A DNA stretch of 64,000 nucleotides from Auanema rhodensis. Its lineage: Eukaryota; Nematoda; Chromadorea; Rhabditida; Rhabditidae. Below are positions 55,201-64,000 of this stretch, piece after piece (the stretch's first letter is position 1; each line of letters starts with the position of its first letter). The notes beneath the pieces are model-generated. The model was not told where the DNA came from and ran no database searches. It worked only from the letters and a program-made list of their open reading frames with translations. The stretch spans positions 806,001 through 870,000 of the forward strand of contig CAXKVF010000073.1 of assembly GCA_964057225.1 (NCBI GenBank). The letters are read 5' to 3'. The position numbers and the translations under genes are program-made.

Positions 55201-58200
55201 TAAATTAAAGTTCACGTAAATTTCAAAGTCATGGTTACCATGCACCAATATCAATAAAAATTTGTTTTTAAACTAATATGGACATGGGGAATCTAATTTT
55301 GAAAACCGCATCTCTTTATCTTTCACGTGAAGCGAGTTACATACCAAGTGCACATCACGTGTACATTTAATTAGCATAAATTAAAGTTCACGTAAATTTC
55401 AAAGTCATGGTTACCATGCACCAATATCGATAAAAATTTGTTTTTAGACTAATATGGACATGGGAAATCTAATTTTGAAAACCGCATCTCTTTATCTTTC
55501 ACGTGAAGCGAGTTACATACCAAGTGCACATCACGTGTACATTTAATTAGCATAAATTAAAGTTCACGTAAATTTCAAAGTCATGGTTACCATGAACCAA
55601 TATCAATAAAAATTTGTTTTTAGACTAATATGGACATGGGGAATCTAATTTTGAAAACCGCATCTCTTTATCTTTCACTTGAAGCGAGTTACATACCAAG
55701 TGCACATCACGTGTACATTTAATTAGCATAAATTAAAGTTCACGTAAATTTCAAAGTCATGGTTACCATGCACCAATATCAATAAAAATTTGTTTTTAAA
55801 CTAATATGGACATGGGGAATCTAATTTTGAAAACCGAATCTCTTTATCTTTCACGTGAAGCGAGTTACATACCAAGGGCACATCACGTGTACATTTAATT
55901 AGCATAAATTAAAGTTCACGTAAATTTCAAAGTCATGGTTACCATGCACCAATATCAATAAAAATTTGTTTTTAGACTAATATGGACATGGGGAATCTAA
56001 TTTTGAAAACCGAATCTCTTTATCTTTCACGTGAAGCGAGTTACATACCAAGGGCACATCACGTGTACATTTAATTAGCATAAATTAAAGTTCACGTAAA
56101 TTTCAAAGTCATGGTTACCATGAACCAATATCAATAAAAATTTGTTTTTAGACTAATATGGACATGGGGAATCTAATTTTGAAAACCGCATCTCTTTATC
56201 TTTCACGTGAAGCGAGTTACATACCAAGTGCACATCACGTATACATTTAATTAGCATAAATTAAAGTTCACGTAAATTTCAAAGTCATGGTTACCATGCA
56301 CCAATATCAATAAAAATTTGTTTTTAGACTAATATGGACATGGGGAATCTAATTTTGAAAACCGCATCTCTTTATCTTTCACGTGAAGCGAGCTACATAC
56401 TAAGTGCACATCACGTGTACATTTAATTAGCATAAATTAAAGTTCACGTAAATTTCAAAGTCATGGTTACCATGAACCAATATCAATAAAAATTTGTTTT
56501 TAGACTAATATGGACATGGGGAATCTAATTTTGAAAACCGCATCTCTTTATCTTTCACGTGAAGCGAGTTACATACCAAGTGCACATCACGTGTACATTT
56601 AATTAGCATAAATTAAAGTTCACGTAAATTTCAAAGTCATGGTTACCATGCACCAATATCAATAAAAATTTGTTTTTAGACTAATATGGACATGGGGAAT
56701 CTAATTTTGAAAACCGCATCTCTTTATCTTTCACGTGAAGCGAGTTACATACCAAGTGCACATCACGTGTACATTTAATTAGCATAAATTAAAGTTCACG
56801 TAAATTTCAAAGTCATGGTTACCATGAACCAATATCAATAAAAATTTGTTTTTCGACTAATATGGACATGGGGAATCTAATTTTGAAAACCGCATCTCTT
56901 TATCTTTCACGTGAAGCGAGTTACATACCAAGTGCACATCACGTGTACATTTAATTAGCATAAATTAAAGTTCACGTAAATTTCAAAGTCATGGTTACCA
57001 TGCACCAATATCAATAAAAATTTGTTTTTAAACTAATATGGACATGGGGAATCTAATTTTGAAAACCGCATCTCTTTATCTTTCACGTGAAGCGAGTTAC
57101 ATACCAAGTGCACATCACGTGTACATTTAATTAGCATAAATTAAAGTTCACGTAACTTTCAAAGTCATGGTTACCATGCACCAATATCAATAAAAATTTG
57201 TTTTTAGACTAATATGGACATGGGGAATCTAATTTTGAAAACCGCATCTCTTTATCTTTCACGTGAAGCGAGCTACATACTAAGTGCACATCACGTGTAC
57301 ATTTAATTAGCATAAATTAAAGTTCACGTAAATTTCAAAGTCATGGTTACCATGAACCAATATCAATAAAAATTTGTTTTTAGACTAATATGGACATGGG
57401 GAATCTAATTTTGAAAACCGCATCTCTTTATCTTTCACGTGAAGCGAGTTACATACCAAGTGCACATCACGTGTACATTTAATTAGCATAAATTAAAGTT
57501 CACGTAAATTTCAAAGTCATGGTTACCATGCACCAATATCAATAAAAATTTGTTTTTAAACTAATATGGACATGGGGAATCTAATTTTGAAAACCGCATC
57601 TCTTTATCTTTCACGTGAAGCGAGTTACATACCAAGTGCACATCACGTGTACATTTAATTAGCATAAATTAAAGTTCACGTAAATTTCAAAGTCATGGTT
57701 ACCATGCACCAATATCGATAAAAATTTGTTTTTAGACTAATATGGACATGGGAAATCTAATTTTGAAAACCGCATCTCTTTATCTTTCACGTGAAGCGAG
57801 TTACATACCAAGTGCACATCACGTGTACATTTAATTAGCATAAATTAAAGTTCACGTAAATTTCAAAGTCATGGTTACCATGAACCAATATCAATAAAAA
57901 TTTGTTTTTAGACTAATATGGACATGGGGAATCTAATTTTGAAAACCGCATCTCTTTATCTTTCACTTGAAGCGAGTTACATACCAAGTGCACATCACGT
58001 GTACATTTAATTAGCATAAATTAAAGTTCACGTAAATTTCAAAGTCATGGTTACCATGCACCAATATCAATAAAAATTTGTTTTTAAACTAATATGGACA
58101 TGGGGAATCTAATTTTGGAAACCGCATCTCTTTATCTTTCACGTGAAGCGAGTTACATACCAAGTGCACATCACGTGTACATTTAATTAGCATAAATTAA

Positions 58201-59141
58201 AGTTCACGTAAATTTCAAAGTCATGGTTACCATGCACCAATATCAATAAAAATTTGTTTTTAGACTAATATGGACATGGGGAATCTAATTTTGAAAACCG
58301 AATCTCTTTATCTTTCACGTGAAGCGAGTTACATACCAAGGGCACATCACGTGTACATTTAATTAGCATAAATTAAAGTTCACGTAAATTTCAAAGTCAT
58401 GGTTACCATGAACCAATATCAATAAAAATTTGTTTTTAGACTAATATGGACATGGGGAATCTAATTTTGAAAACCGCATCTCTTTATCTTTCACGTGAAG
58501 CGAGTTACATACCAAGTGCACATCACGTATACATTTAATTAGCATAAATTAAAGTTCACGTAAATTTCAAAGTCATGGTTACCATGCACCAATATCAATA
58601 AAAATTTGTTTTTAGACTAATATGGACATGGGGAATCTAATTTTGAAAACCGCATCTCTTTATCTTTCACGTGAAGCGAGCTACATACTAAGTGCACATC
58701 ACGTGTACATTTAATTAGCATAAATTAAAGTTCACGTAAATTTCAAAGTCATGGTTACCATGAACCAATATCAATAAAAATTTGTTTTTAGACTAATATG
58801 GACATGGGGAATCTAATTTTGAAAACCGCATCTCTTTATCTTTCACGTGAAGCGAGTTACATACCAAGTGCACATCACGTGTACATTTAATTAGCATAAA
58901 TTAAAGTTCACGTAAATTTCAAAGTCATGGTTACCATGCACCAATATCAATAAAAATTTGTTTTTAGACTAATATGGACATGGGGAATCTAATTTTGAAA
59001 ACCGCATCTCTTTATCTTTCACGTGAAGCGAGTTACATACCAAGTGCACATCACGTGTACATTTAATTAGCATAAATTAAAGTTCACGTAAATTTCAAAG
59101 TCATGGTTACCATGCACCAATATCAATAAAAATTTGTTTTT
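52278..59141 (+). repeat. 13-monomer (2,288 bp) higher-order repeat, three copies
   Basis: Copies at 52278-54565, 54566-56853 and 56854-59141 share, at exact 2,288-bp steps, tttttcgac (52278, 54566, 56854), tttttaaac (52455, 54743, 57031), gtaactttc (52580, 54868, 57156), tttttaaac (52983, 55271, 57559), atcgataa (53141, 55429, 57717), catgggaaat (53177, 55465, 57753), cacttgaag (53391, 55679, 57967), accgaatc (53725, 56013, 58301), ccaagggca (53765, 56053, 58341), cacgtatac (53953, 56241, 58529) and gagctacat (54105, 56393, 58681). This is the clearest higher-order repeat in the window. Copy 2 contains a chimeric monomer at 55798. The tttttcgac monomer expected at 59142 to open a fourth copy is absent. 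Confidence 0.93.
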
Positions 59142-61429
59142 AAACTAATATGGACATGGGGAATCTAATTTTGAAAACCGCATCTCTTTATCTTTCACGT
59201 GAAGCGAGTTACATACCAAGTGCACATCACGTGTACATTTAATTAGCATAAATTAAAGTTCACGTAACTTTCAAAGTCATGGTTACCATGCACCAATATC
59301 AATAAAAATTTGTTTTTAGACTAATATGGACATGGGGAATCTAATTTTGAAAACCGCATCTCTTTATCTTTCACGTGAAGCGAGTTACATACCAAGTGCA
59401 CATCACGTGTACATTTAATTAGCATAAATTAAAGTTCACGTAAATTTCAAAGTCATGGTTACCATGAACCAATATCAATAAAAATTTGTTTTTAGACTAA
59501 TATGGACATGGGGAATCTAATTTTGAAAACCGCATCTCTTTATCTTTCACGTGAAGCGAGTTACATACCAAGTGCACATCACGTATACATTTAATTAGCA
59601 TAAATTAAAGTTCACGTAAATTTCAAAGTCATGGTTACCATGAACCAATATCAATAAAAATTTGTTTTTAGACTAATATGGACATGGGGAATCTAATTTT
59701 GAAAACCGCATCTCTTTATCTTTCACGTGAAGCGAGTTACATACCAAGTGCACATCACGTGTACATTTAATTAGCATAAATTAAAGTTCACGTAAATTTC
59801 AAAGTCATGGTTACCATGCACCAATATCAATAAAAATTTGTTTTTAGACTAATATGGACATGGGGAATCTAATTTTGAAAACCGCATCTCTTTATCTTTC
59901 ACGTGAAGCGAGTTACATACCAAGTGCACATCACGTGTACATTTAATTAGCATAAATTAAAGTTCACGTAAATTTCAAAGTCATGGTTACCATGCACCAA
60001 TATCAATAAAAATTTGTTTTTAGACTAATATGGACATGGGGAATCTAATTTTGAAAACCGCATCTCTTCATCTTTCACGTGAAGCGAGTTACATACCAAG
60101 TGCACATCACGTGTACATTTAATTAGCATAAATTAAAGTTCACGTAAATTTCAAAGTCATGGTTACCATGAACCAATATCAATAAAAATTTGTTTTTCGA
60201 CTAATATGGACATGGGGAATCTAATTTTGAAAACCGCATCTCTTTATCTTTCACGTGAAGCGAGTTACATACCAAGTGCACATCACGTGTACATTTAATT
60301 AGCATAAATTAAAGTTCACGTAAATTTCAAAGTCATGGTTACCATGCACCAATATCAATAAAAATTTGTTTTTAAACTAATATGGACATGGGGAATCTAA
60401 TTTTGAAAACCGCATCTCTTTATCTTTCACGTGAAGCGAGTTACATACCAAGTGCACATCACGTGTACATTTAATTAGCATAAATTAAAGTTCACGTAAC
60501 TTTCAAAGTCATGGTTACCATGCACCAATATCAATAAAAATTTGTTTTTAGACTAATATGGACATGGGGAATCTAATTTTGAAAACCGCATCTCTTTATC
60601 TTTCACGTGAAGCGAGCTACATACTAAGTGCACATCACGTGTACATTTAATTAGCATAAATTAAAGTTCACGTAAATTTCAAAGTCATGGTTACCATGAA
60701 CCAATATCAATAAAAATTTGTTTTTAGACTAATATGGACATGGGGAATCTAATTTTGAAAACCGCATCTCTTTATCTTTCACGTGAAGCGAGTTACATAC
60801 CAAGTGCACATCACGTGTACATTTAATTAGCATAAATTAAAGTTCACGTAAATTTCAAAGTCATGGTTACCATGCACCAATATCAATAAAAATTTGTTTT
60901 TAAACTAATATGGACATGGGGAATCTAATTTTGAAAACCGCATCTCTTTATCTTTCACGTGAAGCGAGTTACATACCAAGTGCACATCACGTGTACATTT
61001 AATTAGCATAAATTAAAGTTCACGTAAATTTCAAAGTCATGGTTACCATGCACCAATATCGATAAAAATTTGTTTTTAGACTAATATGGACATGGGAAAT
61101 CTAATTTTGAAAACCGCATCTCTTTATCTTTCACGTGAAGCGAGTTACATACCAAGTGCACATCACGTGTACATTTAATTAGCATAAATTAAAGTTCACG
61201 TAAATTTCAAAGTCATGGTTACCATGAACCAATATCAATAAAAATTTGTTTTTAGACTAATATGGACATGGGGAATCTAATTTTGAAAACCGCATCTCTT
61301 TATCTTTCACTTGAAGCGAGTTACATACCAAGTGCACATCACGTGTACATTTAATTAGCATAAATTAAAGTTCACGTAAATTTCAAAGTCATGGTTACCA
61401 TGCACCAATATCAATAAAAATTTGTTTTT
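59142..61429 (+). repeat. Copy of the 51222-53509 block, 7,920 bp downstream
   Basis: Nine or more markers match 51222-53509 at a constant offset of 7,920 bp (45 monomers): tttttaaac (51223, 59143), cacgtatac (51665, 59585), tttttcgac (52278, 60198), tttttaaac (52455, 60375), gtaactttc (52580, 60500), gagctacat (52697, 60617), tttttaaac (52983, 60903), atcgataa (53141, 61061) and cacttgaag (53391, 61311). The offset becomes 8,096 bp (46 monomers) after the extra monomer at 61430. Confidence 0.9.
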
Positions 61430-63893
61430 AAACTAATATGGACATGGGGAATCTAATTTTGAAAACCGCATCTCTTTATCTTTCACGTGAAGCGAGCTAC
61501 ATACTAAGTGCACATCACGTGTACATTTAATTAGCATAAATTAAAGTTCACGTAAATTTCAAAGTCATGGTTACCATGCACCAATATCAATAAAAATTTG
61601 TTTTTAAACTAATATGGACATGGGGAATCTAATTTTGGAAACCGCATCTCTTTATCTTTCACGTGAAGCGAGTTACATACCAAGTGCACATCACGTGTAC
61701 ATTTAATTAGCATAAATTAAAGTTCACGTAAATTTCAAAGTCATGGTTACCATGCACCAATATCAATAAAAATTTGTTTTTAGACTAATATGGACATGGG
61801 GAATCTAATTTTGAAAACCGAATCTCTTTATCTTTCACGTGAAGCGAGTTACATACCAAGGGCACATCACGTGTACATTTAATTAGCATAAATTAAAGTT
61901 CACGTAAATTTCAAAGTCATGGTTACCATGAACCAATATCAATAAAAATTTGTTTTTAGACTAATATGGACATGGGGAATCTAATTTTGAAAACCGCATC
62001 TCTTTATCTTTCACGTGAAGCGAGTTACATACCAAGTGCACATCACGTATACATTTAATTAGCATAAATTAAAGTTCACGTAAATTTCAAAGTCATGGTT
62101 ACCATGAACCAATATCAATAAAAATTTGTTTTTAGACTAATATGGACATGGGGAATCTAATTTTGAAAACCGCATCTCTTTATCTTTCACGTGAAGCGAG
62201 TTACATACCAAGTGCACATCACGTGTACATTTAATTAGCATAAATTAAAGTTCACGTAAATTTCAAAGTCATGGTTACCATGCACCAATATCAATAAAAA
62301 TTTGTTTTTAGACTAATATGGACATGGGGAATCTAATTTTGAAAACCGCATCTCTTTATCTTTCACGTGAAGCGAGTTACATACCAAGTGCACATCACGT
62401 GTACATTTAATTAGCATAAATTAAAGTTCACGTAAATTTCAAAGTCATGGTTACCATGCACCAATATCAATAAAAATTTGTTTTTAGACTAATATGGACA
62501 TGGGGAATCTAATTTTGAAAACCGCATCTCTTCATCTTTCACGTGAAGCGAGTTACATACCAAGTGCACATCACGTGTACATTTAATTAGCATAAATTAA
62601 AGTTCACGTAAATTTCAAAGTCATGGTTACCATGAACCAATATCAATAAAAATTTGTTTTTCGACTAATATGGACATGGGGAATCTAATTTTGAAAACCG
62701 CATCTCTTTATCTTTCACGTGAAGCGAGTTACATACCAAGTGCACATCACGTGTACATTTAATTAGCATAAATTAAAGTTCACGTAAATTTCAAAGTCAT
62801 GGTTACCATGCACCAATATCAATAAAAATTTGTTTTTAAACTAATATGGACATGGGGAATCTAATTTTGAAAACCGCATCTCTTTATCTTTCACGTGAAG
62901 CGAGTTACATACCAAGTGCACATCACGTGTACATTTAATTAGCATAAATTAAAGTTCACGTAACTTTCAAAGTCATGGTTACCATGCACCAATATCAATA
63001 AAAATTTGTTTTTAGACTAATATGGACATGGGGAATCTAATTTTGAAAACCGCATCTCTTTATCTTTCACGTGAAGCGAGCTACATACTAAGTGCACATC
63101 ACGTGTACATTTAATTAGCATAAATTAAAGTTCACGTAAATTTCAAAGTCATGGTTACCATGAACCAATATCAATAAAAATTTGTTTTTAGACTAATATG
63201 GACATGGGGAATCTAATTTTGAAAACCGCATCTCTTTATCTTTCACGTGAAGCGAGTTACATACCAAGTGCACATCACGTGTACATTTAATTAGCATAAA
63301 TTAAAGTTCACGTAAATTTCAAAGTCATGGTTACCATGCACCAATATCAATAAAAATTTGTTTTTAGACTAATATGGACATGGGGAATCTAATTTTGAAA
63401 ACCGCATCTCTTTATCTTTCACGTGAAGCGAGTTACATACCAAGTGCACATCACGTGTACATTTAATTAGCATAAATTAAAGTTCACGTAAATTTCAAAG
63501 TCATGGTTACCATGCACCAATATCAATAAAAATTTGTTTTTAAACTAATATGGACATGGGGAATCTAATTTTGAAAACCGCATCTCTTTATCTTTCACGT
63601 GAAGCGAGTTACATACCAAGTGCACATCACGTGTACATTTAATTAGCATAAATTAAAGTTCACGTAAATTTCAAAGTCATGGTTACCATGAACCAATATC
63701 AATAAAAATTTGTTTTTAAACTAATATGGACATGGGGAATCTAATTTTGTAAACCGCATCTCTTTATCTTTCACGTGAAGCGAGTTACATACCAAGTGCA
63801 CATCACGTGTACATTTAATTAGCATAAATTAAAGTTCACGTAAATTTCAAAGTCATGGTTACCATGAACCAATATCAATAAAAATTTGTTTTT
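61430..63893 (+). repeat. 13-mer-type block with one extra monomer
   Basis: Monomer 61430-61605 combines tttttaaac (61431) with gagctacat/actaag (61497), a combination I did not see elsewhere. After it, markers match copy 1 of the 13-mer at an offset of 8,096 bp: ttttggaaacc (53542, 61638), accgaatc (53725, 61821), ccaagggca (53765, 61861), cacgtatac (53953, 62049), tttttcgac (54566, 62662), tttttaaac (54743, 62839) and gtaactttc (54868, 62964). The gagctacat expected at 62201 is missing. Two monomers with tttttaaac (63543, 63719) close the block. Confidence 0.82.
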
Positions 63894-64000
63894 AGACTAA
63901 TATGGACATGGGGAATCTAATTTTGAAAACCGCATCTCTTTATCTTTCACGTGAAGCGAGTTACATACCAAGTGCCCATCACGTGTACATTTAATTAGCA
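63894..64000 (+). repeat. Partial monomer at right edge (107 bp)
   Basis: The last agactaatat starts at 63894 and the copy is cut by the window end after position 107. It carries gtgcccatc instead of gtgcacatc at 63976, a variant also seen near 43208. The array evidently continues beyond the window, as it does on the left, where only four T of a preceding copy are present. Confidence 0.95.

Larger units (their letters stand above)
1..64000 (+). repeat. 176-bp satellite DNA array, 363 full monomers
   Basis: The window is a single head-to-tail array of a 176-bp monomer. The A of agactaatat lies at 5, 181, 357, 533 and so on to 2645, then at 2822 and every 176 bp to 63894, giving 16 + 347 complete copies plus partial copies at both ends. 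The monomer is about 32% G+C (roughly 30 C and 26 G per copy). Most copies differ from the consensus at only a few positions, and apart from one extra T all differences I saw are substitutions. No inverted monomers, transposon insertions or non-satellite spacers were found, so no stretch needs a separate gene-free description. Monomer length near a nucleosome repeat, strong homogenisation and multi-monomer duplications are typical of centromeric or heterochromatic satellites; that role is inference. I do not recognise the family. Confidence 0.99.

Noticed and set aside
1-64000. CRISPR array
   Set aside because: The entire 176-bp unit is conserved, with no division into short repeats and unique spacers.
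1-64000. Alpha satellite, Arabidopsis-type 178-bp or other named centromere repeat
   Set aside because: Length is similar but I could not recognise sequence identity from memory, and no CENP-B box-like sequence was seen. A database search is needed before naming it.
1-64000. Transposon, LTR or tandem-repeat-derived mobile element in the array
   Set aside because: The 176-bp phase is unbroken apart from one T; no target-site duplications, LTRs or foreign sequence.
1-64000. Telomeric repeats or rDNA/5S units within the array
   Set aside because: No TTTAGGG/TTAGGG runs and no recognisable rRNA sequence were seen on either strand.

Overview
The whole 64 kb window is one uninterrupted tandem array of a 176-bp, AT-rich satellite monomer (about 32% G+C). 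It holds 363 complete monomers, a 4-bp partial copy at the left edge and a 107-bp partial copy at the right edge. All monomers lie head to tail in the same orientation. I found no gene, RNA gene, transposon, CRISPR array or unique sequence. The organism must be a eukaryote. A near-nucleosome-length, highly homogenised array of this size fits a centromeric, pericentromeric or other heterochromatic satellite of a plant or animal, assembled from long reads. I do not recognise the monomer as a named family, and neither species nor chromosomal position can be fixed from the sequence.

Monomer anatomy, counting from the A of agactaatat as position 1: a GGGG-containing stretch (10-20); a perfect palindrome around CACGTG (53-62); GTGCAC, a second CACGTG inside ATCACGTG, and TGTACA packed into 79-96; an AT-rich inverted repeat (97-116); a third, imperfect CACGTA (120-125); a 13-bp dyad CATGGT-T-ACCATG (137-149); and an A/T-tract inverted repeat across the monomer junction (162 to 1). 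There are five CpGs per monomer, about the number expected from base composition. Position 150 is dimorphic (A or C) along the whole array.

Length is almost invariant. The repeat phase (monomer start = 5 + 176k up to base 2645, then 6 + 176k to the end) shifts once, by one base, through an extra T at 2817-2821. All other variation I saw is substitution. Shared variants recur at exact multiples of 176 bp, which exposes multi-monomer duplications: 3-mers (3.9-4.9, 11.3-12.3, 15.0-16.0 kb), an 8-mer (18.0-20.8 kb), a 17-mer (22.7-28.7 kb), an 8-mer (30.5-33.1 kb), a dispersed and tandem 9-mer (33.1-40.1 kb), 13-, 15- and 17-mer offsets (40.9-47 kb) and a repeated 13-mer (49.4-64 kb), part of which recurs 7,920 bp away. 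Private variants divide the array into domains: roughly 1-7 kb, 7-22 kb, 21-40 kb, 40.6-48.6 kb and 48.6-64 kb. The picture is recurrent unequal exchange and conversion with local homogenisation, not one fixed higher-order repeat.

There is no gene system here. The points most worth following are the repeated CACGTG/dyad architecture, the block-specific loss of single CACGTG sites, the near absence of indels, and the readable duplication history.
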